Positions 1 to 8,646 of a stretch of 57,009 bases of DNA are shown here, piece after piece. Both the position numbers and the translations under genes were made by a program. The stretch covers positions 1 to 57,009 of the forward strand of contig NZ_BCBA01000028.1 in NCBI RefSeq assembly GCF_001320245.1. The letters are read 5' to 3'. The first letter of the stretch is position 1, and the number at the start of each line of letters is the position of its first letter. The notes below the pieces were generated by a model. It did no database searches and was not told where the DNA came from. It saw only the letters and a program-made list of their open reading frames with translations. The DNA comes from Pseudomonas sp. NBRC 111124 (GTDB lineage: Bacteria > Pseudomonadota > Gammaproteobacteria > Pseudomonadales > Pseudomonadaceae).

Positions 1-1
1 G

Positions 2-1435
2 GTGATCCAGATCTTCACCCGCCGCAGCAGCGGCCTTGGCCTGCAACCGCGCCTGCGCCTGGCGGCGGGCAGCAACCAGACCTTCCAGCGTAGCCTGGGG
101 CTGTCCGGCGGCGACGACGCCACACGGTTCAACCTTGGCGCCAGCCTCGATGAGACCGCAGGAATCGACTCGACCGGGCCGTCGTTTGCCAGTGACGGCG
201 ACCACGACGCCTACCGCAACAAATCGCTCAACCTGAGCCTGAGCCATACCTTTAGCGAGCGCTTCGAAGCCGGCCTGAACCTGCTCGACAGCCGCGGCCG
301 CAGCGAATACGACAATCCGTTCGGCCGCTTCGACCCGGTCACCTTCCAGAGCTTCGGACAAAAACCCTACACCGACTTCGGCGTCAGCAGCCTGGGCAGC
401 TATTTCGATGCTCAGCTCAACGACCTCTGGCATTCGCGCCTGGAACTTGCCCACAGCGAAAACCGTGACGACAAGCGCGACAAGCTCAGCGACGAGCGTT
501 TCGTGTTCAACACCTACCGCGATCAGGTCACCTGGCAGAACGACTTGGCCCTGGCCGATCGGCACAACCTGCTGCTGGGCGGTGACTGGTACGAAGACCG
601 CGTGCATGGCAGCACCGACTTTACCGAGGACAGCCGCTGGAACCGTGCGGCCTTCATCCAGCATCGCTACAGCGGCGAAGACTTTTCTACCGAGGTTGGC
701 GTTCGGCGCGACCAGAACCAGCAGTTTGGCGGCCAGACCACCTGGAGCGGCAGCCTCACCGTGCCGTTGAATGCCCGCAACGATGTGCTGCTGTCCTACA
801 GCGAAGGCTTCCGTGCCCCGACGTTCAACGACCTGTACTACCCGCAGTTCAGCAACCCGGACCTCAAGCCCGAACGCTCAAAAAGCTATGAAGTGCAGTG
901 GCGCAGCCAGCTCACCCACGACAGCCGCCTGGAAACCTCGCTGTACCGCACCGACCTGCGCGATGCAATCATCTTCGGCCAGGACTCGATCCCACAGAAT
1001 GTGGCTTCGGCGCGCATCAACGGCCTGGAAATGGCACTCGACCAGCAATGGGGTGCATGGCGCAGCCAGCTTGGGCTGGCGCTGATCGACCCACGCGATC
1101 GCGACAGTGGCCATACCCTCGCCCGCCGCGCTCGGCGCACCCTGAGCCTGGATCTGGACCGCCAGTTCGAACGCTTCAATGTAGGCGCCAGCTGGCAGGC
1201 CGTGAGCGCCAGCTACGATGACGAAGCCAACCGCAATCGACTTGGCGGCTACGGCCTGCTGGGCCTGCGAGCAGGCTGGATGGCAACTGGGGAACTGAAA
1301 CTGGAAGTGAAGCTGGATAACCTGCTGGACAAGGACTACAGCCGGGCACTGTACAGCTTCGACGGGGCCAGCTACGGCTACCGCGAAGAAGGCCGCACCG
1401 CGCTGTTCAGCGTCACCTGGACGCCGGCGCTCTAG
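2..1435 (+). CDS. btuB: TonB-dependent vitamin B12 receptor BtuB, 3' part
   Basis: Outer-membrane receptor that takes cobalamin into the periplasm using TonB energy. The gene enters from outside the window, so the signal peptide, TonB box and most of the plug are missing. The first residues (VIQIFTRR) look like the end of a plug domain. The remaining ~470 residues are alternating polar/aromatic beta-barrel strands, with receptor motifs such as YSEGFRAPTFNDLYYP and NPDLKPERSKSYE, and a C-terminus ending in alternating aromatic/hydrophobic residues. The 3' end overlaps the convergent btuF by 23 bp, and that neighbour is the main reason to call the ligand cobalamin rather than a siderophore. Any cobalamin riboswitch would lie upstream of the window. 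Confidence 0.85.
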   Translation: MIQIFTRRSSGLGLQPRLRLAAGSNQTFQRSLGLSGGDDATRFNLGASLDETAGIDSTGPSFASDGDHDAYRNKSLNLSLSHTFSERFEAGLNLLDSRGRSEYDNPFGRFDPVTFQSFGQKPYTDFGVSSLGSYFDAQLNDLWHSRLELAHSENRDDKRDKLSDERFVFNTYRDQVTWQNDLALADRHNLLLGGDWYEDRVHGSTDFTEDSRWNRAAFIQHRYSGEDFSTEVGVRRDQNQQFGGQTTWSGSLTVPLNARNDVLLSYSEGFRAPTFNDLYYPQFSNPDLKPERSKSYEVQWRSQLTHDSRLETSLYRTDLRDAIIFGQDSIPQNVASARINGLEMALDQQWGAWRSQLGLALIDPRDRDSGHTLARRARRTLSLDLDRQFERFNVGASWQAVSASYDDEANRNRLGGYGLLGLRAGWMATGELKLEVKLDNLLDKDYSRALYSFDGASYGYREEGRTALFSVTWTPAL

Positions 1436-2225
1436 CCGCCAGCAGCGCACACAGGCGGGCGGTGGCTTCGATCATCTGCCCGCTGGGCCGCTCCAGGCCC
1501 TTGTCCGGCACCACCAGCAAGCCATTGCCTGCCACAGCGCTCAGCCGTGGCCAGGCCTTCCAGCTCGCCAGCTGCGCCTCGTCACCCGCCAGGATCACCT
1601 GCGGGTCCAGCATCAGCACCGACTCGACATTCACCTGCGGTGCGGGCTGACTCAGGTCGGCAAAGATATTGCGCGCCCCGCACACCGCCAGGGCATCGCT
1701 GACCACCTGCTGCCCGCCCAGGGTGTACAGTGGCCGGTCCCACACTTGGTAGAACACCCGCAACGGTTGCTCGCGCCGGTACTGCTGACGCAGTTGCTGC
1801 AGGCGCTCGCGCAGGGCCTGCACGTGGGGCCGGCCTTGCTCGCCCCGCCCAACGCGCACGGCAATCGCCTCGATCTGCTCGAGCAGCTGATTCAGGTCGT
1901 GGGGTTCGGCGCTGTAAGTGGCAATGCCCAAGCGTTTGAGCTGGTCGCGCTGGGCCGGCGCCACGCTTCCGGGCCAGAGCAGCAGTAGGTCGGGCTTGAG
2001 GCTGAGCAAGGTTTCCATGTCCAGCTGGCCCTGGCGGCCGACCGAGGGCAGCCGTTGCAGCGCTTGCGGTCGCTCGCCGCCATCGAGCACACCCACCAGC
2101 AGGTCGTCGGCGTGCAGTTCGAGCATGATTTCGCTCATGGACGGCGCGAGGCTGACCACGCGCAAGGGCTCGCCAGCCCTTGCAGTGAGAGCCAGCAGCG
2201 CCAGCAGGCAAAGCAGGATGCGCAT
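1413..2225 (-). CDS. btuF: Periplasmic cobalamin-binding protein BtuF
   Basis: Predicted periplasmic substrate-binding protein of the B12 ABC importer, 270 aa. A cleavable signal peptide covers about residues 1-17 (hydrophobic LLCLLALLALTARAG). The mature protein begins LRVVSLAPSMSEIMLEL, the typical start of a class III (BtuF/FecB-like) binding fold, and contains LLSLKPDLLLLWPGS and LMLDPQVILAGDEA, the matching motifs in the two lobes. No BtuC or BtuD gene is visible nearby. It is convergent with btuB. The start lies just inside the stop of the next gene upstream (position 2225), so it is probably the last gene of the ribA-membrane protein-btuF transcript. Confidence 0.85.
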   Translation of the reverse strand: MRILLCLLALLALTARAGEPLRVVSLAPSMSEIMLELHADDLLVGVLDGGERPQALQRLPSVGRQGQLDMETLLSLKPDLLLLWPGSVAPAQRDQLKRLGIATYSAEPHDLNQLLEQIEAIAVRVGRGEQGRPHVQALRERLQQLRQQYRREQPLRVFYQVWDRPLYTLGGQQVVSDALAVCGARNIFADLSQPAPQVNVESVLMLDPQVILAGDEAQLASWKAWPRLSAVAGNGLLVVPDKGLERPSGQMIEATARLCALLAARAPASR

Positions 2226-2644
2226 CAGCCCAGCTGACGCGGAATGCGGTAGAGGTAAAGCAGCACCACGGTGGACAACGCCAGGAGAATCTGCGGCACC
2301 GCCTCCAACCCGACCAGCACCGACAGCGCAGCGACCCAGGCCGGGAAGCAGGCGAACAGCATGGCCGTGCGCCGCACCCGCGCCAGGGTGATCCAGGCGG
2401 CAGGTTCTTCAGCCGTGCCCAGCACCTTCGAGGTGGCGATCAACGCGCGCTTGTAGGCGCCGAAGCGCGGCAGGCTGAGGAACATGGTTGCGGCACCGGC
2501 GATGAACAGCGGCATCGCCAGCACCGGGATGAGCGCATCGCCGCCGCCAAAGGCCCAGGCCATGACCGGCAGCGGCACCAGGCCGACCGCCAGGTACTGC
2601 CACCAAGCCAGCGCCAGGCGCCGCTTGACCTCGCCGCGGGTCAC
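2225..2644 (-). CDS. Small conserved membrane protein, function unknown
   Basis: 139 aa. I do not recognise a named family. Four hydrophobic segments are visible, at about residues 14-30, 34-56, 92-110 and 114-132, separated by basic stretches ([17 protein letters not shown]), so it should be a four-helix inner-membrane protein. The GTG start at 2644 overlaps the TGA of ribA as GTGA, which implies translational coupling, and its own stop touches the start of btuF. Position alone does not tell whether it serves riboflavin or cobalamin traffic. Confidence 0.75.
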   Translation of the reverse strand: MTRGEVKRRLALAWWQYLAVGLVPLPVMAWAFGGGDALIPVLAMPLFIAGAATMFLSLPRFGAYKRALIATSKVLGTAEEPAAWITLARVRRTAMLFACFPAWVAALSVLVGLEAVPQILLALSTVVLLYLYRIPRQLG

Positions 2645-3258
2645 GCCTGAGGCACCTCGCCCTGGTGTTCGTTACCCAGCATGTGACCGAGCTTGCCGGC
2701 CTTGGTCGCCAGGTAGTAACGGTTGTGCGGGTTTTGCCCGGTGTGCAGCGGCACGCGCTCGGCGACCTTGATGTTCATGTCGGTCAGTGCCTTGACCTTG
2801 CGCGGGTTGTTGGTCATCAGGCGCAGCGATTTCACGCCCAGGTGTTCCAGCATCGGCAGGCACATGGCGTAGTCGCGCTGGTCGGCGGCAAAGCCCAGGC
2901 GCTCGTTGGCCTCGACGGTGTCGGCTCCACCGTCCTGCAGCTCATAGGCGCGGATCTTGTTCAACAGGCCGATGCCACGGCCTTCCTGACGCAGGTAAAG
3001 CAGCACGCCACGGCCTTCGCGGGCGATTGCCTGCAGCGCGGCTTCCAGCTGCGAACCGCAGTCGCAGCGCTGGCTGAACAGGGCGTCGCCGGTCAGGCAC
3101 TCGGAATGCAGGCGCCCCAGCACCGGCTCGCCGTCGGCGAAATCACCCAGGCTGAGCACCACGTGCTCACGGCCAGTGGCTTCGTCAAGAAAGCCATGCA
3201 TGGTGAAAATCGCAAAGGGAGTCGGGAGTTTCGAGGCGGCAACAAAGACGACGGGCAC
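2641..3258 (-). CDS. ribA: GTP cyclohydrolase II (RibA)
   Basis: Zn-dependent opening of GTP to 2,5-diamino-6-ribosylamino-4(3H)-pyrimidinone 5'-phosphate, the first step of riboflavin synthesis. 205 aa, full length. Zinc ligands Cys54, Cys65 and Cys67 are present ([18 protein letters not shown]), followed by the GTP-binding and catalytic segment [10 protein letters not shown]. The GTG start at 3258 has a CAGGAG Shine-Dalgarno 6 bp upstream. It matters here because the GCHII-like half of the RibB protein in this window (6829-7920) has lost these cysteines, so this gene should supply the real activity. It is followed by a coupled membrane protein gene. Confidence 0.95.
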   Translation of the reverse strand: MPVVFVAASKLPTPFAIFTMHGFLDEATGREHVVLSLGDFADGEPVLGRLHSECLTGDALFSQRCDCGSQLEAALQAIAREGRGVLLYLRQEGRGIGLLNKIRAYELQDGGADTVEANERLGFAADQRDYAMCLPMLEHLGVKSLRLMTNNPRKVKALTDMNIKVAERVPLHTGQNPHNRYYLATKAGKLGHMLGNEHQGEVPQA

Positions 3259-3401
3259 GTTGTGCTCCTGGATAAGTAGGAAATTTCTCGTGCGCCGATT
3301 GTATCAGCAGGTCGCCGCGTGTGCGCTCGTTGAATACCGCGGCTTAAGATCGAAAAGTTCGATGCTTAGTCGGGGCTGGGCTTCGAGCCCTGCACGATCC
3401 T

Positions 3402-3489
3402 TGTGGGAGCGGGCGTGCCCGCGAACACCGGGAGAGCCGGTGCCATGCACTGTGTCGCCTGCTTCGCGGGCTCGCCCGCTCCCACAGGG
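3402..3489. repeat. REP (repetitive extragenic palindrome) pair
   Basis: Two inverted copies of the pseudomonad REP motif: TGTGGGAGCGGGCGTGCCCG at 3402-3421 and, in reverse, GCGGGCTCGCCCGCTCCCACA near 3466-3486, separated by ~45 bp. Each copy has the imperfect stem and the GTGGGAGCGGG head typical of P. putida REPs. It fills most of the 258-bp gap between ribA and the solute-binding protein gene; I see nothing else in that gap. Confidence 0.85.
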
Positions 3490-3516
3490 GACCGCGCAGG
3501 CCATCAGAAAGAGGCC

Positions 3517-4260
3517 TTATTGCGGCTTGCTATCAATCGTGAACGGATACGGCTGCTTCCAGTGCTCGAAGATCGGCTTCAACTCGCCGCTGTGCACCAG
3601 TTCGGCCATGCGTTTGTCGAACAAGTCGCGCAGGGCCTTGGCGCGTTCGTTCTTGGAAAACGCCAGGTACAACGGCAGTTCGGCCACATGGGTACTGCGA
3701 AAACGCTTCGGCTGCGAGGCCTGCCCGAGTACATAGTCGACTTCGGTCTGCGCATCGATGTAGAAATCCACCCGCTCATGCTCAAGCATCGGCAAGATGC
3801 CTTCACGGCGCTGGATTTCGCGGAAGTTGTGCGCGTTGGGCAGGTAACCGCTGTAGTCATAGCCGCGCACCCAAGCCAGGCGGTACTGACCCACGGTGGC
3901 CAGGGTCGGCACGGGCTTGCTGGCCAGGCCCAGGGCGTAGATGTGGTCCATATCGAAATGCCAGCGCGGGTACAGGTTGTCGTCGTTTTCTTCCTTGTAC
4001 GACCCAACCCAGGCATCCGCCTCGCCACGCTTGACCAGGCCAACCGCACGGCTGTATGGCGCGCTCTGGGGCACCACCTTGACCCCGGCAGGTTCGAACA
4101 CCTTGCGCAGCACATCCCAGGCCACGCCAGTGCCATCGGCATTGGTGTAGTCAATCCATTCTTCGCTGACCAGGTGAATCTGCTTCGGTAGCGCCTCAGC
4201 CGCCATTACCCAGGGGGCAAAGCTCAGCATCATTGCCAGCAGCACAGTCCTTATGGCCAT
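3517..4260 (-). CDS. Periplasmic solute-binding protein, family 3 (amino-acid type)
   Basis: 247 aa with a signal peptide over about residues 1-20 (MAIRTVLLAMMLSFAPWVMA|AEAL). The mature part has the type II binding fold of the polar amino-acid ABC family (SBP_bac_3): an early aromatic/acidic segment, VAWDVLRKVFEPAGVKVVPQSAPYSRAV-type strand-helix, GEADAWVGSY, and a late YLAFSKNERAKALRDLFDKRM. No permease or ATPase gene adjoins it. Such orphan proteins in Pseudomonas may borrow a transporter or act as sensors. It lies 16 bp downstream of pgpA and has its own AGGGAG ribosome-binding site, so it may be the last gene of the rib-nusB-thiL-pgpA run. Ligand unknown. Confidence 0.8.
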   Translation of the reverse strand: MAIRTVLLAMMLSFAPWVMAAEALPKQIHLVSEEWIDYTNADGTGVAWDVLRKVFEPAGVKVVPQSAPYSRAVGLVKRGEADAWVGSYKEENDDNLYPRWHFDMDHIYALGLASKPVPTLATVGQYRLAWVRGYDYSGYLPNAHNFREIQRREGILPMLEHERVDFYIDAQTEVDYVLGQASQPKRFRSTHVAELPLYLAFSKNERAKALRDLFDKRMAELVHSGELKPIFEHWKQPYPFTIDSKPQ

Positions 4261-4276
4261 CGAAACGCTCCCTGAA

Positions 4277-4780
4277 TCAGCCTACCGCCCACACCAGAAG
4301 CTGCATGCCCAGCCAAGCGAATACACCGGCCAGGATATCGTCGAGCATGATCCCGACACCGCCATGCACATGCCGGTCGATCCAGCGAATCGGCCATGGC
4401 TTGAGGATGTCGAAGAAGCGGAACATCAGGAACCCGGCGAGGATCCACTGCCACCCCTCCGGCACCAGCCACAGGGTGATCCACATGCCCACCATCTCGT
4501 CCCAGACAATGCCCTCATGGTCGTGCACGCGCAAGTCGTTGGCGACCTTGCCGCACAGCCAGAAGCCGAACAGCATCGTCACGCCCAGCAGCAGCCAGTA
4601 ACCCCAGTCGGGCAGCATCTGCCACAGCGGGATGAACGGGATGGCTACCATCGAACCCCAGGTGCCGGGGGCCTTGGGCAGGGTGCCGGAGCCGAAGCCG
4701 AACGCGATGAAGTGCCACGGATTGCGCCAGACCGATGGCGGAACGAACTCCGCAGGCACCTGGTTGGGGTGGTCGGTCAC
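4277..4780 (-). CDS. pgpA: Phosphatidylglycerophosphatase A
   Basis: Dephosphorylates phosphatidylglycerophosphate to phosphatidylglycerol in the inner membrane. 167 aa, usual length. The family signatures are clear: FGFGSGTLPKAPGTWGS near residues 27-43, IVWDEMVGMWITL with the conserved acidic pair, FRFFDILKPWPI, and GGVGIMLDDILAG with the second acidic cluster. Three to four hydrophobic helices are present. The GTG start at 4780 overlaps the thiL TGA as GTGA, so the two are translationally coupled. The thiL-pgpA pairing is widely conserved. Confidence 0.95.
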   Translation of the reverse strand: MTDHPNQVPAEFVPPSVWRNPWHFIAFGFGSGTLPKAPGTWGSMVAIPFIPLWQMLPDWGYWLLLGVTMLFGFWLCGKVANDLRVHDHEGIVWDEMVGMWITLWLVPEGWQWILAGFLMFRFFDILKPWPIRWIDRHVHGGVGIMLDDILAGVFAWLGMQLLVWAVG

Positions 4781-5745
4781 GGTGTCTCCCTAAAGTGTTG
4801 ATAGCCCCGTTGAACCGGGGTGATGTCCTGGCCCTGCGGGTCGCGCAGGGTCACGCCCTGGCCTTCGAGCACACGACCGATGACGTGCACTTCGGCGAAA
4901 CCGAGGTCGGTCAGCAGAGCAAGCGCTGCAGGCGGCAGGGTGAAAGCCAGTACGTAGTCGTCGCCGCCGGTCAGCGCTGCCTGCAGGGCCGCATCGTGGC
5001 CGAGGAAAGCCTCAAGAGCAGGAGACACTGGCACTTGCGCCAGGTTCACCTCGAGTGCGACCCCGGACGCCTTGGCGATATGCCCACAATCGGCGAGCAG
5101 GCCATCGGAAATGTCCAGCGCCGCCGTGGCCCGGCCGCGCAGCAACTGGCCAAGGTTCAACTGCGGCATCGGCGACCAGTAGTGGTCGAGCAGCGGCTGG
5201 GCCTGCTCGGCCGGTGCCTCGCGCTCACCCAGTACCAGCGGCAATGCCCCTGCCGCCTTGCCCAGCGAACCGCCGACGCACAGCAGGTCGCCCGGCCGCG
5301 CGCCGCTGCGGCGCAACGCCTGGCCGGCCGGCACGCGGCCGAACACGGTGACGGTAATGCTCAGCGGACCACGGGTGGTGTCACCACCGATCAGGCTCAT
5401 GCGGCAACGGTGAGCCATGCGGCTAAGGCCGTTGGCATAGGCCGCCAGCCAATCGGGGCCGACATCAGGCAGGGTCAGGGCGAGGGTGAAGCCGATCGCC
5501 GTTGCGCCCATGGCTGCCAGGTCACTGGCCGCCACGGCCAACGAGCGCTGGCCAAGCAGCTGCGGATCGCAGACAGCGGGGAAATGCACACCGGCGACCA
5601 GGGTGTCGGTCGATACCGCCAGCTGTTCACCGGGTGGAAGGTCCAGCAGGGCACAGTCGTCGCCGATACCCAGGGCCACGCCCTCACCGCCCTGCGCACA
5701 GGGCGCGGCGGCGAAGTAATGGTTGATCAGCTCGAACTCACCCAT
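4777..5745 (-). CDS. thiL: Thiamine-monophosphate kinase
   Basis: Phosphorylates thiamine phosphate to thiamine pyrophosphate with ATP, the last step of cofactor synthesis. 322 aa. It shows the PurM/ThiL fold: start MGEFELINHYF, GIGDDCALL near residues 25-33 (metal and nucleotide binding), STDTLVAGVHF, SLIGGDTTRGPLSI and ALDISDGLLADCGHIAKASGV. It lies between nusB (18 bp upstream) and pgpA (overlapping), the standard proteobacterial order. Confidence 0.95.
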   Translation of the reverse strand: MGEFELINHYFAAAPCAQGGEGVALGIGDDCALLDLPPGEQLAVSTDTLVAGVHFPAVCDPQLLGQRSLAVAASDLAAMGATAIGFTLALTLPDVGPDWLAAYANGLSRMAHRCRMSLIGGDTTRGPLSITVTVFGRVPAGQALRRSGARPGDLLCVGGSLGKAAGALPLVLGEREAPAEQAQPLLDHYWSPMPQLNLGQLLRGRATAALDISDGLLADCGHIAKASGVALEVNLAQVPVSPALEAFLGHDAALQAALTGGDDYVLAFTLPPAALALLTDLGFAEVHVIGRVLEGQGVTLRDPQGQDITPVQRGYQHFRETP

Positions 5746-5763
5746 GGGCCGGCAGCGCCAGGA

Positions 5764-6264
5764 TCAGCGCTTGTTCGCCTTGACTTCTGCTTCACGCAGG
5801 GCCGGAGCAAGCTTGTCCAGCACGCCGTTGACGAACTTATGGCCGTCGGTGGCACCGAAGACCTTGGCCAGTTCCACGCCTTCGTTGATTACCACGCGGT
5901 ACGGTACGTCGACGCGCTTGATCAGCTCCCAGGTGGACAGGCGCAGCACGGCCAGCTCGACCGGGTCGAGCTCTTCCAGTGCGATGGACAGGCACGGCTT
6001 CAGCGCGCCGTCGATTTCGCCTTTGATTGCCGGAACCCCATGCAGGATCTCGCGGAAATAGGCACCGTCGACATCGGTGAAATCGTTATCGACCCGGAAC
6101 TGCGCTTCGATCTCGTTCAGCGAATGCTGGGCCATGTGCCACTGATACAGGGCCTGGGTCGCGAGCTTGCGGGCTTCGCGGCGCTTGGCGCTCTTCGATG
6201 GCTTGCCGGCATCCGCAGGTTTTGGATCGCGCGGGTTGAAACGATCGCTTTCGTCGCTAATCAC
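5764..6264 (-). CDS. nusB: Transcription antitermination factor NusB
   Basis: Binds boxA RNA with S10 (NusE) to keep RNA polymerase processive on rRNA operons. 166 aa. The N-terminal ~20 residues are charged and low in complexity; the NusB fold begins at [18 protein letters not shown] and ends in the typical [29 protein letters not shown]. The GTG start at 6264 overlaps the ribH stop (GTGA), so its translation should be coupled to lumazine synthase. Confidence 0.95.
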   Translation of the reverse strand: MISDESDRFNPRDPKPADAGKPSKSAKRREARKLATQALYQWHMAQHSLNEIEAQFRVDNDFTDVDGAYFREILHGVPAIKGEIDGALKPCLSIALEELDPVELAVLRLSTWELIKRVDVPYRVVINEGVELAKVFGATDGHKFVNGVLDKLAPALREAEVKANKR

Positions 6265-6737
6265 TTGGCCTCCAACTGCGCCAGCAGGCTGACCATTTCC
6301 AGAGCGGACAGGGCAGCTTCACCGCCTTTGTTGCCAGCCTTGGTGCCGGAGCGCTCGATGGCTTGTTCGATGGAGTCGACGGTCAGAACGCCGAAGGCCA
6401 CCGGTACGCCGAACTCCATGGACACCTGGGCCAGGCCCTTGGTGCATTCGCCCGCCACGTATTCGAAGTGCGGGGTACCGCCACGGATCACGGCGCCCAG
6501 GGCGATGATCGCGTCGTATTCGCCTTGCTGGGCGACTTTCTGTGCCACCAGCGGGATTTCGAACGCACCCGGGGCACGGATGATGGTGATGTCGCTTTCG
6601 CTGACACCGTGGCGTACCAGGGTATCAACAGCGCCGCTTACCAGGCTTTCGACGACGAAGCTGTTGAAGCGGCCAACCACCAAAGCATAGCGACCTTTGG
6701 GGGCGATGAAGGTACCTTCGATGGTCTTCAGGGTCAT
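6261..6737 (-). CDS. ribH: 6,7-dimethyl-8-ribityllumazine synthase
   Basis: Condenses 5-amino-6-ribitylaminouracil with dihydroxybutanone phosphate to the lumazine precursor of riboflavin. 158 aa, the usual subunit length for the icosahedral or pentameric enzyme. Motifs: [19 protein letters not shown], the substrate loop [29 protein letters not shown], and a late [18 protein letters not shown] with the phosphate-binding residues. It lies 91 bp downstream of ribBX. Confidence 0.96.
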   Translation of the reverse strand: MTLKTIEGTFIAPKGRYALVVGRFNSFVVESLVSGAVDTLVRHGVSESDITIIRAPGAFEIPLVAQKVAQQGEYDAIIALGAVIRGGTPHFEYVAGECTKGLAQVSMEFGVPVAFGVLTVDSIEQAIERSGTKAGNKGGEAALSALEMVSLLAQLEAK

Positions 6738-6828
6738 TCCGATATTCTCATCTTCAAGAGCGAGGCCGCATACAAGCGGCCTCGACAGGGGTCTGGACTC
6801 GAGCAGAGGGCGTCAATGCCGCCTCAAG

Positions 6829-7920
6829 TCACTCGGAGGGCACGTATTCTACAACTTCCAGATCGAATCCGGATATCGCATTGAACTTCATCGGCGAACT
6901 CATCAGGCGCATCTTGCGCACACCGAGGTCGCGCAGGATCTGCGAACCGGCACCGACGGTGCTGTAGGTGGTCGGCGTCTTGGCCTGTGCATCGCCTGCG
7001 CTTTCGCGGATGTGCGCCAGCAGCACGTCGCCGTCCAGCGGGTGGCCCAGCAGCAGCACCACGCCACTGCCCGCCTCGGCCACGGCGGCCATGGCCGCAC
7101 GCAGGCTCCAGCGGCCCGGTTGCTTGACCAGCAGCAGGTCGCGCAGCGGGTCCATGTTGTGCACGCGCACCAGGGTCGGCTCTTCGGCGCAGATCTTGCC
7201 CAGGGTCAGGGCCATGTGCACGTCGCCTTCCACCGCGTCACGGTAGGTGACCAGGTTGAATTCGCCCAGCTCGCTTTCCACTGGCTGCTCGGAGACACGC
7301 TGCACGGTGCGCTCGTGGATCATACGGTAGTGGATCAGGTCGGCGATGGTGCCGATCTTCAGGCCGTGCTCGGCAGCGAACACTTCCAGTTCGGCGCGGC
7401 GCGACATGGTGCCGTCGTCGTTCATCACTTCGCAGATCACGCCGCTCGGCTCGAAGCCGGCCATGCGCGCCAGGTCGCAGGCAGCCTCGGTGTGGCCGGC
7501 GCGGGCCAGGGTGCCGCCTGGCTGGGCCATCAGCGGGAAAATGTGGCCTGGGCTGACGATGTCTTCGGCCTTGGCGTCCTTCGCGGCGGCAGCCTGCACG
7601 GTGCGCGCGCGGTCAGCAGCGGAGATGCCGGTGGTGACGCCTTCGGCGGCTTCGATCGACACGGTGAACTTGGTGCCGAAGCCCGAGCCGTTGCGCGGCG
7701 CCATCAGCGGCAGCTTCAGGGTCTCGCAGCGCTCGCGGGTCATCGGCATGCAGATCAGGCCGCGGGCGTGCTTGGCCATGAAGTTGATGTGCTCAGGCAG
7801 GCAGCATTCGGCTGCCATGATGATGTCGCCTTCGTTCTCGCGATCTTCGTCATCCATGAGGATGACCATTTTGCCCTGGCGGATATCTTCGACCAGTTCT
7901 TCGATGCTGTTGAGCGCCAC
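6829..7920 (-). CDS. ribB: 3,4-dihydroxy-2-butanone-4-phosphate synthase with degenerate GCHII domain (RibBX)
   Basis: Makes dihydroxybutanone phosphate from ribulose 5-phosphate for riboflavin synthesis. I place the start at the GTG at 7920 (VALNSIEEL) because AAGGGGG lies 6 bp before it; an upstream in-frame TTG at 7938 is less likely. 363 aa. Residues 1-~205 are the DHBP synthase domain, with the acidic loop DDEDRENEGD at 23-32 and the HTEAACDLARMAG segment. Residues ~210-363 resemble GTP cyclohydrolase II, but the three zinc cysteines and the EGRGIGL segment, both intact in the RibA at 2641-3258, are absent. It is therefore the RibBX variant rather than a bifunctional RibBA. Confidence 0.9.
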   Translation of the reverse strand: MALNSIEELVEDIRQGKMVILMDDEDRENEGDIIMAAECCLPEHINFMAKHARGLICMPMTRERCETLKLPLMAPRNGSGFGTKFTVSIEAAEGVTTGISAADRARTVQAAAAKDAKAEDIVSPGHIFPLMAQPGGTLARAGHTEAACDLARMAGFEPSGVICEVMNDDGTMSRRAELEVFAAEHGLKIGTIADLIHYRMIHERTVQRVSEQPVESELGEFNLVTYRDAVEGDVHMALTLGKICAEEPTLVRVHNMDPLRDLLLVKQPGRWSLRAAMAAVAEAGSGVVLLLGHPLDGDVLLAHIRESAGDAQAKTPTTYSTVGAGSQILRDLGVRKMRLMSSPMKFNAISGFDLEVVEYVPSE

Positions 7921-7938
7921 TCGGCACCCCCTTCTCAA

Positions 7939-8604
7939 TCAGGATTTCAAGAAGCCGTTGGCGGCCAGGAAGCTTTCGGTAATGCCACTGCCCTTGCTCG
8001 GTTCGGCAGCCTTGTCGCCCAGCAACAGACGCTCCAGGTAACGGGCCAGCAAGTCGACCTCAAGGTTGACCCGACGCCCTGCGCGGTAGTCGGCCATGAT
8101 GGTTTCGGACAGGGTGTGCGGGACAATGGTCAGCTCGAATTCGGCGCCATTGACCTCGTTGACCGTCAGGCTGGTGCCGTCGACGGTGATCGAACCCTTG
8201 TGGGCGATGTACTTGGCCAGTTCCTTGGGCGCACGCACGCGGAACTGGATGGCGCGGGCGTTATCGCTGCGCGAGATGATTTCGCCGACGCCGTCGACGT
8301 GGCCGCTGACCAGGTGGCCGCCCAGGCGGGTGGTTGGCGTCAGGGCTTTTTCCAGGTTGACCTTGCTGCCGCTCTTGAGGTCGATGAACGCGGTGCGCTT
8401 GAGGGTCTCGACGCTGACGTCGGCCCAGAACCCATTGCCCGGCAGCTCGACGGCGGTCAGGCACACGCCGTTGACGGCAATGCTGTCGCCGAGCTTGACG
8501 TCACCCAGGTCGAGCTTGCCGGTTTCGACGTAGACGCGCACGTCACCGCCCTTGGGGGTCAGGCTGCGGATGGTGCCGATGGATTCGATGATGCCGGTGA
8601 ACAT
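7939..8604 (-). CDS. ribE: Riboflavin synthase
   Basis: Dismutates two lumazines to riboflavin plus a pyrimidine. 221 aa. It is an internal duplication of the lumazine-binding barrel: first repeat MFTGIIESIGTI with GDSIAVNGVCLTA, second repeat beginning near GGHLVSGHVDGVGEI with GSITVDGTSLTVNEV. It sits between ribD (42 bp upstream) and ribBX (18 bp downstream). Some annotations call it ribC. Confidence 0.96.
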   Translation of the reverse strand: MFTGIIESIGTIRSLTPKGGDVRVYVETGKLDLGDVKLGDSIAVNGVCLTAVELPGNGFWADVSVETLKRTAFIDLKSGSKVNLEKALTPTTRLGGHLVSGHVDGVGEIISRSDNARAIQFRVRAPKELAKYIAHKGSITVDGTSLTVNEVNGAEFELTIVPHTLSETIMADYRAGRRVNLEVDLLARYLERLLLGDKAAEPSKGSGITESFLAANGFLKS

Positions 8605-8646
8605 GGGGACTTCCTCAGAAACGGGTTGCGCGGGGCAAGCCCGGCA

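Noticed and set aside
4735..6690. A 650-codon open frame on the + strand opposite pgpA, thiL and nusB
   Set aside because: It runs antisense to three clear genes with strong family motifs; its translation is a low-complexity Gln/Arg/Gly-rich shadow typical of high-GC DNA.
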